Assembly: GCF_019097595.1 (NCBI RefSeq) | Contig: NC_080731.1 | Span: 19,535,366 to 19,599,365, forward strand | Origin: Hemibagrus wyckioides | Taxonomy: Eukaryota > Chordata > Actinopteri > Siluriformes > Bagridae | Length of the DNA stretch: 64,000 nt | Direction: 5' to 3' | In this document: positions 1 to 13,760 of the stretch, in pieces | Layout of the letters: every line of letters begins with the position of its first letter | How positions within the stretch are numbered: the first letter of the stretch is position 1 | The notes under the pieces: model-generated | Seen by the model: the letters and a program-made list of their open reading frames with translations, nothing else | Database searches by the model: none | Told to the model about the DNA's origin: nothing | Translations under genes and position numbers: made by a program

Positions 1-1230
<1,230 letters not shown>

Positions 1231-1236
1231 CAGCAT

Positions 1237-1455
1237 TGTGGATGATCCCACACACCCCTCACACACACTCTTACACACCCCACACACCCCTCACACACAC
1301 TCTTACACACCCGACACACCCCTCACATCCACTCTTCACCCTTCTGCCATCCAGAAAGAGGTACCGAAGCATCCGGACCCGCACAACCAGACTGTTAAAC
1401 AGTCCCTCAGGCAATCAGGTATCTCAATAGAGACCTGAGCTGAACTGGACACAGA

Positions 1456-1490
<35 letters not shown>

Positions 1491-1847
1491 CCAATATCTG
1501 ATCTCAACAGGAGAAACTGAACTGTGCTGGAAACAGACATACACACACATACATAACACACATGCACAAAAACTGAGAACTGTGTTCCAAACAAGAACTG
1601 GACTGTGCTGGAAATAGACACACACACACACACACACACACAAACACTAATTGTCCTGTTTGCATGCATATGTCACATTTTATATTGATCCTGTTTACAT
1701 GTGTCACTTTAATATCTGCACTCACTGTCTACACTGTTCACACAAAGTCGGTCTATATGTTGTTTGTCTTGTCTCGTCATCCTGTGCACTTCTGTTGTAT
1801 GTCTAGTTTAAAGATTGCACCTTAAGTATAGTTTAGTTTTTTTTTAG

Positions 1848-1880
<33 letters not shown>
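1237..1880 (+). mobile_element. LINE 3'-end fragment, opposite orientation, with CA/TG arrays
   Basis: After CACACACCCC-rich repeats, frames at 1325-1430 read LLPSRKRYRSIRTRTTRLLN, the typical C-terminal tail of fish CR1/L2-type LINE ORF2. It is on the plus strand, opposite to the neighbouring fragment. Downstream are (CA)n tracts at about 1458-1487 and 1618-1641, a 3'-UTR-like T-rich stretch, and (TG)n at 1849-1879. The two LINE pieces therefore meet in reverse orientation near 1235, from either a nested insertion or twin-priming inversion. Confidence 0.5.
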
Positions 1881-1882
<2 letters not shown>

Positions 1883-3725
1883 ACTGACCAGAGCTCAGCA
1901 CAGCTCTGGCCACATGCAGGGCGGCGCTGCTTTTCCCCCCAGACTGTAGAACATAATCCACAGTGAGAGGACGAGAGAAGAACCCAGAGTCACACAGGTG
2001 AGAATACAGTCCAGCTTTAAAGAGTTTCTTTATCCAAAGTACAAGAACATTTACTATCAGAAAACTGGAACTGGGTTTGTTTCAAATACAGAAGACTCCA
2101 AATACTGCAACTTACAGGACTTAAAGGATCTGCTGCTAATATCTTGGTGCCAGATACCACAGCACACCTTCAGGGATTTAGTGGAGTCCATGCCTCGACA
2201 GGTCAGGGCTGTTTTGCCTTCATAAATAGGGACCAACACAATATTAGGCAGGTGGTCATAATGTTATGCCTGATCGGTGTATGTGGCTCTCTCGGGCTGA
2301 TGAGCGAGGAGTGGCCATGTTAGAGCCCACGTCCTGCAGCACACACTGGATCTGGAGAAGGAAAAGACACTCAGTGCTCTTTATGGTGGTCCTACACATC
2401 CAACACACTGTGTGAAATAATGCAGGTGGAAATGCTGAGGCTCAGTGTGTTTATGTCCGTGTACAAAGAGAGAGAAAAGAAGAGATGAGAATTGTGAAAC
2501 CTTTGTCTCCTGTTTTGGTGTAAATCTTGGGAATGGGCCGATCTCGCTCCGACTTTGTGCCAAAGCTCAGAAGGTGAGAAAGTTCAGAGGTTACACACGA
2601 TTCCAGTCAGAGTTCAGGAGTTACACTTCTCTGTTTATGAAGGTTATGAGGTCAAATCCCAGAAGTGAGACAGAGACACTGCAGTGAAAACTGCTTCAGA
2701 AGAACTTTTCCCCAGACTTCTACCAACTAATCCCAAAGGAAACTGGATCTAATGACATAAAATCATTTATTAAAATATTAAATATGGAGGTGCTGGAAGT
2801 TAGGAAGTGATTTCTGGAAACAACAACCTTTCTGAAATGTCCAGAATGTCTGCAGGTTTATTTAATAACTCTAGTTTGGAGCTCTGAGTGTTATTTGTTG
2901 TGTTTTTTTTAATTGTTTTAACATGGTTTTACTTCATGTGTTCACTAAATTTATAGCTAAAATCATTAGCGATATCGTCAGTTTATCAGACATCAGTTCC
3001 CAGCAGCAGAATTGCCAAAAAATAATCACTGGCATGAAAGTGTTCAAATTATAACTGCAATAACTTTAGAGTTATTATTAATATAACTAAACTGAAACAG
3101 CTGAACTGGGGTAAACTTTTGTATGGTTTTTAGTTAGAGTTTGAAACAGCAGTGCTAGTCTTAATTTAAGTAAACCTCAAAACAAATGACCAGAATGACC
3201 TTTGAAATTGAAGCTGTCTCTCTCATGTACAAGGGAAGACCACGAAGAACAGTAGACCTCCTATGTGAAATTACATCGAGGGTCTGCTGAAAAACACAGT
3301 TTATGGAGAGTCAACACATGAGCCATGACATCATTAAGATATAGAATATGTTTTACAGTAAAAAAAAAAAACATACATATTACAATATCATCCCACAGAC
3401 AATTAAGGAACAGACCTGGGCATCCAGTTTCTCAAGACGTTCTTCAAGAAGTTCATTTTGTGGAGTATTGTTTACTCTTAAATTTGGAACATTCAGAATC
3501 ATAAGAAAAATCATACTAATGTGTACCTTATTAGCTAGCATTACCACGAGCTATTTGCTTTTAGCAGTGCATACTGAATAGCGGGTAATGCATCATCTTC
3601 AAATGGATCTCTACAAAGCTACATTTGCTAACTTGCTAGCTACCACTAAAGTGTTAGTTATTTTACTGCCTACTCACATTAACCACACTAACTAGGTAAA
3701 CCAGCCTACAACTCCTAACATATTA
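1881..3725. other. No gene recognised
   Basis: AT-rich sequence apart from the short Tc1-related end at about 2130-2285, annotated separately. Open frames here (for example 1998-2225 and 2445-2687) show no family motif and no splice context, and I treat them as chance. Confidence 0.5.
2130..2285 (+). mobile_element. Terminal fragment of a Tc1-like element
   Basis: The end reads ACCAACACAATATTAGGCAG and then GGTGGTCATAATGTTATGCC. The same end, in reverse complement with a few changes, borders the transposase fragment at 52505-52900, so the two belong to one family. Only the last 150 bases are present, without a second inverted repeat. Confidence 0.6.
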
Positions 3726-5311
3726 ATGAAGTTTGGGAAAATGACTAAAGGGTCATGCCAAAGGGTAGACGTACATCGTGCACCGTTAACACGCAAATTC
3801 TCAGATTTGAGTTCCATGGAGGAGGATGTGAACACGCATGTGAACCTCATTGTTGAATCTCTTCCCGTCTCTGATCAGAAACTCAAGCAAATAGCTGAAG
3901 AGACAGCAAAAGATCCAGTTCTCCAAGCTGATGTTGACAATCTGAACAATGACTGGGTGAAAAGTTTTTGTGTTCATTTCTACAATGTTAAATCGGAGCT
4001 CAGTATGGCAGATGGTATTCTTCTGTGATGAGAGGAGAAATAGTCATTCCACAAGTGCTGAGAGAAGAGATGCTTTCCAGGATACATGAAGCACATCTTG
4101 GAATGGAGAAATGCAAAAGGAGATCCAGAGATTCAGTCTATTGGCCTGGAATAAATTCTGACATTGAGAAAATGGTCAGTAGTTGTGAAGTATGCCTAAA
4201 AAATCAAAACAGGCAGGCAAGAGAAACTATGATCGCAACAGATCTACCTCAGTACCCCTCAGTATCTACCTCAGTATCTGTTTCATTTCCATGGAATAGA
4301 ATACTTGCTGGTAGTGGATTACTTTTCTAGTTTTCCAGAAATCGCTGCTGTCAAAAACCTGCTGTTGAACTCCTCAAGTCCATGTGTGATTCAGCATATG
4401 AAGTCAATTTTTGCCAGGCATGGCATTCTGCTGGTAGTGGTGAGTGACAACGGCCCATACTACAATTCAAGAGAATTTCAGGATTTTGCTGCTCACTATG
4501 ATTTCAAACATGTGACCTCAAGTACCCATCATGCTCAGTGTAACAGGAAAGGCAGGAAAAAGGAGCGCATATTGTGAAGCAATTGCTCAAGAAAGCATCA
4601 GAAGACAAGTCAGATCCATATCGAGCTCTTCTGAGCTATCGAGCAACACCTCTTGAGCATGGTGCATCTCCTGCAAAGGTCTTAATGAATCAGAAGAATG
4701 ATGCTTCATTTCAGAATTAACACAAAACAAGACCAGATGAACAGTGAAACTGAAAGCTCTCCAAAAGAGACAAAAGGCAAACGATGACAAACAAACAAAA
4801 ATGCTGAAAGTGTTCTCAAAGAATGACATTGTGAGAGTGGAAGATGCGAACTGCTGGGACAAGACAGCTGTTGTTTTGGAAGAAGTAAATCCAAGATCAT
4901 ATGCTGTCAGAACAGAGAATGGGAAAATTCTAAGGAGAAATCACAGAAGTCTCCTTAAGGCACAAGAAACAAACAACACACTGGCTGACAAGAAAGAAGA
5001 AGGAATTCTGGTCTCACCTGAAGAACAAGTCCCACCAGGCATGCAGTCTTGGCCCTCATCTTCCGTTCCCCTGGATAATGGTCATTCTGCAGAAACCAGT
5101 GACAACCAGTCACTGTCAACCAGTGATAATCGCGTATCATAAAGAAACCTGGTTGACTTAATTTGTAAATGACTTTGCCTAGTTACACGTGAAAAGTAGT
5201 AAACAAATTGTTTTTGTTTTAAATGGCTGTTTAGTAATTTGATAATTGTGTGTTATATTGCCTCTGTTGTTTATGCACTACAGTTTATATTTCATTTTAA
5301 AGGAAAGGGGA
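3726..5311 (+). mobile_element. Gypsy-type LTR retrotransposon, decayed integrase region
   Basis: The frames at 3726-4028, 4025-4330, 4305-4577 and 4744-5142 follow one another as pieces of a Ty3/Gypsy pol C-terminus. The second holds an HHCC zinc-binding pattern (HEAHLG, YWPGI, CEVC). The third holds the first two acidic residues of the DDE core (VVDYFS and SDNGPYYNS). The region that should carry the catalytic Glu is shifted out of frame near 4545, so the enzyme is dead. The last piece resembles the chromodomain-like tail seen after Gypsy integrase. gag, protease, RT and a 5' LTR were not found. Confidence 0.8.
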
Positions 5312-5520
5312 TGTAGTGATTAGTTGATGTTCCTGTGATTGTCCTCTAGATGGCAGTAGTACTAAACATACAAGTAGCAGAGACATGAGAGTAAAAGTTT
5401 AGAACCAAGAAGTGGTAGAGAAGTCTAAGCTCATGTTGAAGTTGAGTGCTATAGAAATAAAGAGGCTTCATATAACTTAAATTAAATAGTAAATTCTACT
5501 TAAAATATTTTGTTGCACCA
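5299..5520 (+). mobile_element. Polypurine tract and likely 3' LTR
   Basis: AAAGGAAAGGGGA at 5299-5311 is a good polypurine tract and is followed at once by TGTAGTGATTAG, the usual TG start of an LTR. An AATAAA lies at about 5456. The right border (CA end) is not clear, and there is no 5' LTR in the window to compare. Confidence 0.45.
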
Positions 5521-5529
5521 ATCGATAAA

Positions 5530-6435
5530 TTTCAGCAAAAACATTTGCTGGGATATTTATATATTTAAACATCGTCTATTACAGGATTAGAATTCCATGT
5601 GAAAATTACTTAAAAAAGAGACGGGCAAAATGATGCACTATATTTATATTTAAGTAAATCTAGCACATTATTTGTTGAGTGCATTTATATAATAAAGAAT
5701 AAAGCACTTGTGGAGAATAATGAAGGGTTGGTGTGATGAAGTGCTGAGTGTGTACATCAGCTGCTGATTTCTAATCTCAGTCCAATGTTCTCCTTCGGTT
5801 CTTCAGCACATAGTATGATGGAATTTGTCAGAACAGTTTATTTACATTTTATTTTTTGCACTTGCAATAGCAGGTTTTAAGTGCATTTGTCGGAGTTGAC
5901 ACGAATAAAGTTATAAAGAAAAAAACATTTTTCAGAAATACCTGTTCTCTTACATGTTTTGTTAGCTGAGATCTACAAATATATTCATTCTAATTAATGT
6001 AGTATTAAAAAAACTAACACCTAAACATGTTATGTCCCTTATCTCAATAAATAAATAACTTTATGATTTTCTTTCTCTAACCAGTAAATACTTACATTAA
6101 TACATTAATATAAACCGTACATTTGCTACAGATTATACACACAATCTCTCATCGTCTCTGACAGGTTTGTGTAAGGACGTCTGTGTTTACACTATTTTGT
6201 TTTGTGAGAAATAACACAAATATGAATTCTACTGGCTGAACTGGTCCTGTGTTGTTTGCTGCAAAATAAATGTTTTCAGTTTCACTTTGCTGTGTTAGAC
6301 TCTCCATCATAAAATCTGACACCTGTATGATAGACATCACCTGCTCTGCTCCGTGTCTTCGTTTTTTGTTCGCTTCTGCCAGATATTGTGATAAAACCTC
6401 ACTGAGGTAAGCACAAGCTCATAATCATTTTTTCT
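5530..6435. other. AT-rich, no gene recognised
   Basis: AT-rich sequence with no coherent frame, splice-flanked exon or repeat that I can name. Confidence 0.5.
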
Positions 6436-6439
6436 TACA

Positions 6440-6625
6440 TCTCTTATCTTATCTTATCTTATCTTACCTTACCTTACCTTACCTTACCTTATCTTATCTT
6501 ATCTTATCTTATCTTATCTTATCTTATCTTATCTTATCTTATCTTGCCTTGCCTTGCCTTGCCTTGCCTTGCCTTGCCTTGCCTTATCTTATCTTATCTT
6601 ATCTTATCTTATCTTATCTTATCTT
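6440..6625. repeat. Pentanucleotide microsatellite (ATCTT/ACCTT/GCCTT)n
   Basis: About 36 head-to-tail five-base units. They lie in blocks: ATCTT, then ACCTT, a long ATCTT run, about eight GCCTT, and ATCTT again. Single-base variants spread as contiguous blocks, as expected for slippage after point mutation. Confidence 0.95.
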
Positions 6626-7004
6626 GACAACATAAATTGAAAACTGCAGGTGTTTCTTTTTGTACTGTGATGTATTTCTGAGTGAAACTGAATGAAGCTC
6701 AGGACTTTATAGTGAAATGTGAAGAGGCTGTGAAATAAGAAAGACTGTGCTGCGATTAAATTATATTCCTTCACATGTAGATATGAGTAAGTATCATGTG
6801 TTGTAAACTTCCAAATGTGGAAATTCATAACCTCACCCTAATCTACTACCACTCTAGTCCTAACACTTACTGAAAGGAAGATTGTAGTTAATTCATTAAA
6901 ATGATTACGCAAAGTCGACACCTAACAATGAGCTAGTGTAAGTACACAGGTTCATCAAGCTTTAACACAGTGACAGAAGGGAATTAAAACCATTTAAAGA
7001 AAGG

Positions 7005-7066
7005 AAAAAGAAGTATGTGTCTTATGGCAGAGACTCTGGAGAGAAAAGGTAAAGTGTGTGATCTGT
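7005..7066 (+). pseudogene. Relic of an MHC class I alpha-2 exon 3' end
   Basis: AAGTATGTGTCTTATGGCAG followed by AGACTCTGGAGAG, AAAAGGTAAAG and a (CA)n tract is nearly identical to the end of exon 3 and the intron 3 start of class I gene 2 (34015-34111). A two-base loss (GAGAG to GAG) breaks the frame and nothing upstream reads as the rest of alpha-2. It marks a former class I copy upstream of gene 1. Confidence 0.8.
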
Positions 7067-7106
7067 AACACACACACACACACACACACACAGTGATGCA
7101 CAGTAA

Positions 7107-7540
7107 AGTAAAGCTGCACTGTGAAGCACCTACCAATGGGTTTTGAAGCATTTGACTGAATCTGAGCAGAAAATATAGCTCCTCACATTCAAAGTGACAT
7201 ACAGACAAGTTGGTCAATATTAATGAATTAATAGTTGACCATCTTATTCTTAACACTGTGTTGATCTCGAGCTAAAGAGGAAACCATACCGCCTCCTGCA
7301 GTTTAAAATACCACTGTAATTTTAATCCACGTAATAAAAAATTATATTTTACATTTTTGATATTTGAGATGTTTTTTGTCCCGAATTAAATGTGTTGACA
7401 AACTGTTAGCAGTTCTGAATTAGGAAAAACGTCAGTAGATTGAAATCTTTTATTAATAGTTATCATTTATTTTAAGATATGTCTAAATAATCTATAAAAT
7501 AAGAGTAGGTTAGCGGGTACACTGGGTACCATGAGCCACC
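7107..7540 (+). repeat. Duplicated block, copy 1 (partner 23104-23626)
   Basis: CTGCACTGTGAAGCACCTAC and about 110 following bases recur almost unchanged from 23106. Further matches continue, ending with GTTAGCGGGTACACTGGGTA in both. Copy 2 lies about 0.9 kb downstream of the transmembrane exon of class I gene 1, and copy 1 lies directly beside a class I exon relic. The block is therefore probably the 3' flank of a duplicated class I unit. Confidence 0.75.
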
Positions 7541-7944
7541 TGGACCGTTAATATTTATAAATGATGCAGCACTGTTACTGTTCCCTCACACTGACCGTTT
7601 ATTCATTTCATTCTCACTCACATTTATATACTTTATTTGATCACGTGTCCTCATTCATCATGCTCTGTGAGGATTATAGTATAGTGTGTCGCTCTGTGAG
7701 GCTCTTTTAAATAAACTGAATAGTTTAATTAAGATATAGAGATAAATACTGCAAACACTGAGTCTAAAGATCCATACAAACACATCATGAAAATATGAAG
7801 AACAGATTATGAACACTGTGTGGTGTAGAAGCTTACACACAACAGTGATTGGAGGTTTAGAATTTGAATCATATGATCATACTTTATCTTTATATATTAT
7901 ATTATATATCGATTCTTTCTTTCTTCCTTTCTTTTTCTTTCTTC

Positions 7945-7975
<31 letters not shown>

Positions 7976-9060
7976 TCACTTGTACAGCAGTGATTCACTT
8001 TTCCATTATTCTGTGCTACACCACTATAAAGTGAGGATTGTTCATAGAAATGGCAAATGATTTAAATATTAAATAGATTTAAAATGATTCATTATTAATC
8101 ACATCTATAAACATGTGTACAATCGTTTGTACTTTGTTACTATACCTTACACTACCTAAGCATTATTTTTGGCTTATCTAGACTTTGCAAGAGATTTAGT
8201 GAAATGAATTATCACTAAATTATAAAGTTATATTTTAGAAAAAACTTTATGCCTTATATTTGTTGAAAGATCTTTCTGTTTTAGTTGCCTCTTTACAGTG
8301 CATATTAACGTATATTTTGCTAATGTTTATTTGTCTGTATCTTTGCTAATACCTGGTTAGACTAGCATACCTTCCAGTAGCTAACGTGACCGGCTGGAAA
8401 ACAAGTCTAGTTCTAACTAATGAGACAAACCTAGAAAAGATTCAATGATGTTTTCAGGCAAAATGCAATAGAACAAATATGATGCTTTAATCATTTTAGA
8501 TGAATAATAAAAGTTTCTTTTCACATGAAACATGTCATTAGCTTAATTTCCTCAGTTAAAGACATTTTACTAGCTAATACCTTTTTGTTTTTATCTGAAT
8601 GTGTTTTGTTTTATTTTTCTGGATGTAACTACGTGAGCAGTCGAAACATTATCTACAGTTTCAGTGAGGTATCATTTCTCAGTACTTCGTCCTCCACAGA
8701 CTCTACACCACTGGACTTTGTGTGATGAAAGCTGTATATAAACTGACTGTTTTACTTTATTGATGTTTAAATCTAAAGTTTCCTCATCAGACCAGTCAGA
8801 TTGCATGATTTCACTCCACATGTGTTTTATTGTCTCTTCAGGTTTCTGTTTCAGAGGCTGGGTTTCACAGGAATGAATGTAGCTAACAACTAACTACGTT
8901 TTGATACCTGGTGGTCTTTAAAGGAATACTCCTTTTTTCTATCGACTCCTTTTTAAAATTTCATTTTTCTCCAAAAATAATATGTAAGAAACCAAAAGGC
9001 AAAATATTCCATCTGTAATATAAGGACTATATTCTCTTGAAGATTAATTCTACATCAATT
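7541..9060. other. No gene recognised; (CTTT)n at about 7913-7977
   Basis: AT-rich sequence with one CTTT/CTTC microsatellite. Open frames at 7809-8060 and 8525-8725 are low-complexity or featureless. Confidence 0.5.
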
Positions 9061-9069
9061 CTACAGGAA

Positions 9070-9132
9070 ATGGACCTCACTCCTGTCCTAATGAAAGTTC
9101 TGCTCTTCTTCTTCGTTATTTTTCCTCAGCAG
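9070..9132 (+). CDS. Possible signal-peptide exon (class I gene 1 leader?)
   Basis: ATG at 9070 opens a 21-residue hydrophobic segment (KVLLFFFVIF) ending at CAG, followed by the strong donor GTGAGTGG. The last bases TCCTCAGCAG and the donor match the leader exon of class I gene 2 (TCATCAGCAG, GTGAGT), so homology is likely. However, this exon ends in phase 0, while the alpha-1 exon at 16984 needs phase 1. Joined as they stand the frame is lost. Either this leader carries an indel and gene 1 is a pseudogene, or the true leader lies elsewhere. Confidence 0.4.
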
Positions 9133-9807
9133 GTGAGTGGGATTTCTTTATTTCCTCGTATCGTTGTAGATTTGTTTTTCATGTGTGAATGAGATGAACA
9201 CTTTTTAACCACTGAGAAGAGTTCTGTGTAGTTGGTCTGGTTTATACAAGATGGTGGATCAATGAAACACTACTGGGTTTGTGTGTGTGTTAAAGAGCAG
9301 CTCAGAATATACAAATAGTACATCAAATAAATATTCTAAACTTTAATGAGGTAAAAAAATCAGATTTTTAATCCCAATAGTCATGCTTCATGTGTTCTAA
9401 ACTGCAGATTGTCATCATTTACATGTATATTATATGTGATAAAGTGTAATAAGTGTACATACATGGAGTGTGGTTTAATCTGTTGACATAGGACTGAGAA
9501 GGAAGTCCAGCTAAAGGTGTTTTTATATTCTTGTACAATGTTTAATTTTCGACCAAACCTAACATTGGTGATTGTTGCCCAAGAGAGTCCATTTTGTGAG
9601 GAGGTTACAGATAATCCATCCTGAAGATGCAGATTTTTTGTGAGCGAAAAGTAGAAAGGTGGACCACCACTCTTGTATCATCTAAATGATCTTTTAACCT
9701 ACTTTCTATTTCAGTTACATCAACAAGTAGAAGCAAAAACATTTCTGTCGCATTTTTCCATCCCCACAGATTTGATTGACACTTTTTTTTATCTTCTGAT
9801 ATTAGTT

Positions 9808-10446
9808 ACACTATAGTGGCAAACGTTTTGGGACACCTCTCCAAATCATTAAATTCAGGGGTTCCAATCACTTCCATGGCCACAGGTGTATAAAATCAAG
9901 CACCTAGGCATGCAGACTGCTTCTCATGAGCTCAGTGAATTCAAGTGTGGTAGCATGATAGGTTTCCACCTGTGCAATATGTCCATTCTTGAAATTTGCT
10001 CACTACTAAATATTCCACAGTCAGCTGTTATTAGTATTAGAATACATTGGAAGCAATTGGGAACAACAGAAACTCAGCCACATAGTGATAGGCCATGTAA
10101 AATCACAGAGCAGGGTCAGCGCATGCTGAGGCTCACAGTGGGCAGAAGTCACCAACTTTCTGCAGAGTCAATAGCTGATGACTGCACACCAGTGCACAAA
10201 GCAAGCTCCATAAAGACATGAAGAGCAAGTTTGGGTTGGAGGAACTTGACTGGCCTGCACAGAGTCCTCACCTCAACCCAGTAGAACAACAACAATGCCT
10301 GATGTCTCTGTCAGTGCCTGACCTCACAAACACACTTCTAGAGGAATGATAAACAATTCAAATTAATTCGAATTAAGAATGGGATGTCACTAAAGTTCAT
10401 GTGCATGTGATGGCAGACATCCCAAAACTTTTGGCAATATAGTGTA
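9808..10446 (+). mobile_element. Tc1/mariner-like element, internally deleted
   Basis: Ends are inverted repeats: CACTATAGTGGCAAACGTTT at the left and, in reverse complement, CACTATATTGCCAAAAGTTT at the right, each next to TA, the Tc1 target. Inside, the frame at 9886-10221 encodes the N-terminal helix-turn-helix of a Tc1-type transposase (LSEFKCGSMIGFH, ILEICSLLNIPQSAV, then KQLGTTETQP). The DDE catalytic part is missing, so it is not autonomous. It lies in the presumed first intron of class I gene 1. Confidence 0.85.
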
Positions 10447-10807
10447 TGTCATAAAACCAGTAAAGTGTGATAGTGAAGTCTGACCCTGGTGGTCCAGGGG
10501 CATTAAACAAACTTTTATCCTGCTTATAGTTAAAAAAAGATCTGCACACTAATGTGTTTTGGCTGAATGGGCAATTCCACATAACGACATTAACATCTAG
10601 TGAAAAGCCTTCTGAGAAGACTGGAGGAAATTCCAATTACATTGTAGTACAGTGTGTGATGGAGATTAAATCCACTGCTTCAGGTAATCAAATATACATT
10701 GATTAGAGTTGTGAAATTGATAAACTGAGCTGTAGAGAACTGCTAAACTTTGTAGAGGCAGAAATGACATGTTTGGACGTTTGGACCGACAAACACAAAG
10801 AGAAATA

Positions 10808-13400
10808 TAGCTGCAAGCAGCAATGACGGGCCCTCGCACTATGGGCCATCACTACACGGTGCCATCGCCGCCCAGGCGCACCCGACACAGTGAGCACAGT
10901 GGGTACATGCATTAACAGGGGAAATACCAAAAGGACAAGAGTGACAATTTGGGTGTAATGAAAGTGATCACAGCAAAGTCCACTGATGGCAACAAGAACA
11001 CTAACTCTCCGTCTAAACAATATAAGGGCAAAAGTGACAGTTTGGGTGTAATGAAACAGATCATAGCAATGTCCAGTGATGTGAAAAGGGACAATGACTC
11101 TCCCTCTAAACTATATTTCTGTATCATTTTATAAACAGAGAGAGTCACCCAGGAAAAAATGTCTACTTTTTCTTTTCTTGAAGTCTATATATACATTTTT
11201 TGGCTGACTCTGTATATATAAATTGTGAACATGAAGCCATATTTAAAAAAATAAAACTGAAGTGGAAAGATCTTCTAGTGGACATAGTCTAGTACTGCAG
11301 GAGTCAGGCCAAAACCATGTCCAGTCAATGCACTGATAAATGTAAAAATTTGTTGTGAGCCGTTAGAGCGTCACAAAATCATGAAACTAAGCAGAATTAC
11401 TCACAACCAGTTGTTCTTTCTATGTAAAAATTTTTGAAACATTAGGGCTTTCCACTGTTAAGATATTAGAACATTAATTTTCTTCTATTATGTCCTCACA
11501 ATAGCAACATCATTTAAAATATCACAAATTCCTTCACAGTTTCACATCAGCCATGTCCTGACATTATTCTGACCGATTTTCAACCAAATCAGGTGAAAGG
11601 AAGGGAAAACATTAGAGATTTCTAAAAGTGACACACTTCCTGCTGCCAGTTGGTGGCGCTATGAGTGACACTCACAGAAGTCATGTCCATGTGATCAGCT
11701 TTCTTTTCTTAACCTACAGTTGTGTTTTGATGTCCATCACATAATATACACCGAAGTTATTAGCCACTTCCTGTTTCCTTTTATTCGCCATAAGTTTAAG
11801 GACTCCTCACGGCTGAACCGTTTGAGATCAGAAATCCCTCATCAACTTTAGATCCTCAATGTCTTCAGATCATATTGGACCCTGTTTGGTCAAAATCATA
11901 CAAATCCCCTAGGAGGAGTATATCAAATTCCATTGGGTGTGTTTTTCAAACATCCCAAAATAACTGACTTCCTGTTAAGCAGATCCCATGACAGGTGGAT
12001 TAACATCATTTAGCTCAATGAGAACTAAATGTAATATAAGTCCAAGTGAATATGAGCTGTGCAGCTATATTTCTGACAAAGTTCCAGGGGGCGCTGTGAC
12101 AGCCCTGTGCCACACCCGGGGACCAGCCACACTGACCTTTCTCATAAACATGTACACTCTCTATGGGAAATATTTTGGAACATTAGGCCTTTCCACTCGT
12201 AAGATATGAGAAGATTCATTTTCTTCTATTATGTTCTCATGTAAATCATCGCCATAGTAACACGATTCAAGGTATCAAAAATTCCTTCACAGTTTCACAT
12301 CAGCCATGTCCTGACATTATCCTGACTGATTTTCAACCAAATCAGGTGAAAGTAAGGGAGAAAATATTACAGATTTCAAAAAGTGACACACTTCCTGCTG
12401 CCAGTTGGTGGCGCTATGACCGAGACTCACAGTTCTCATATCAGTGTGATCAGTTTTCAATGCTTAACATGATCCTAAGGTTTCATGTAGATCACTTAAT
12501 GTACACAGAAGTTATTAGCCACTTCCTGTTTCAATTTATTCACCATAAGTTTAAGGGCTTCTCACGGCTGAACCGTTTGAGAAATCAAGAGTCCCTCATC
12601 AATTCTGCATTATCAATGTCTTGAGATCATATTAGCCTGGGTTTGGTGGCGGTTGTATCAATGTCTTGAGATCATATTAGCCTGGGTTTGGTGGCGGTTG
12701 TATCAATGTCTTGAGATCATATTAGCCTGGGTTTGGTGGCGGTTGTATCAATGTCTTGAGATCATATTAGCCTGGGTTTGGTGGCGGTTGTATCAATGTC
12801 TTGAGATCATATTAGCCTGGGTTTGGTGGCGGTTGTATCAATGTCTTGAGATCATATTAGCCTGGGTTTGGTGGCGGTTGTATCAGTGTCTTGAGATCAT
12901 ATTAGCCTGGGTTTGGTGGCGGTTGTATCAATGTCTTGAGATCATATTAGCCTGGGTTTGGTGGCGGTTGTATCAATTCCCTAGGAGGAGTATTTCAAAT
13001 TCCATTGGGGCGTTTTGCAAACAACTCAAAATAACTGACTTCCTGTGGAAGACTTAATGACATGCAGTGTGAAAGTTGTTCAGCTCAATGAGATCTAAGT
13101 TGTACATGGATACGTGGATACAAGTGTGTATCAGCTATGCAGCAAGATGTTCCAGGGGGCGCTGTAACGGGTGTGTGCCATGCCCAGGGCCGAGCCACGG
13201 TGACGTCCTAATGGCCGCAGATTCCAACCTGTCTGCTGATTTTCAAGAGTTTTTGAGCATGTTAAGGGGTCCAAAATACCCCGAAAGGTTGAAAAAATAT
13301 ATATATATATAAAATTCTATAGAAAACAATAGGGCTTCCACACCTACGGTGCAAGGCCTCTGGCCTCTGGCCTTGCTCCTTCGGTGCTCGGGCCCTAATA
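10808..13400. mobile_element. Large dispersed non-coding repeat with internal duplication
   Basis: It begins with GCAAGCAGCAATGACGGGCC and ends with TTCGGTGCTCGGGCCCTAAT. An internal segment, including TTCACAGTTTCACATCAGCC, occurs twice, near 11535 and 12285, followed each time by TGCTGCCAGTTGGTGGCGCT. TTCCAGGGGGCGCTGT likewise occurs near 12080 and 13150. No transposase is visible. I read it as a non-autonomous element that grew by tandem duplication; the family name is not certain. Confidence 0.6.
12611..12970. repeat. 45-bp minisatellite, eight copies
   Basis: The unit starts TATCAATGTCTTGAGATCAT and ends GGTTTGGTGGCGGTTG. It is repeated exactly eight times (360 bases); one copy has TATCAGTG. 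The period is a multiple of three, so one frame stays open across the array. That is a by-product of the repeat, not a gene. It lies inside the dispersed repeat at 10808-13400. Confidence 0.95.
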
Positions 13401-13483
13401 AATGCTGGATGTGACACACACAGTGTATGCTAGTTGTGTAAGAGAGGCCTGGTACAGATGAAGACTTCTACTGCCATATGCAG

Positions 13484-13514
<31 letters not shown>

Positions 13515-13760
13515 AATATCACTGTATTTTGTTTTGTGCGACATTTTAGTGTTTTACAAGTCAGTCCCAACTGTTGTATTGGTTATGCACAATGTTTGAG
13601 GAATAGCTTTTAAAAATGGTTTTTTTTCCCGAAAAAATAGTAATATTGTTATTTTGAAACGTCTGTTCTGTGAATTTGTGCTGTAATGTTGTGAAATGCG
13701 CAGTACAGATCAGAGTAGCATGATAAAGCAAAATGTTTGTTCTAAAAGACCGATTTATTT

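Noticed and set aside
1407..1669. Val/Cys-rich frames
   Set aside because: Translations of (TG)n/(CA)n tracts; the same effect recurs at many CA arrays in the window.
12653..13057. 134-codon frame with a 15-residue repeat rich in Trp
   Set aside because: Direct result of the 45-bp minisatellite, whose period keeps any stop-free frame open; no start context or splice sites.
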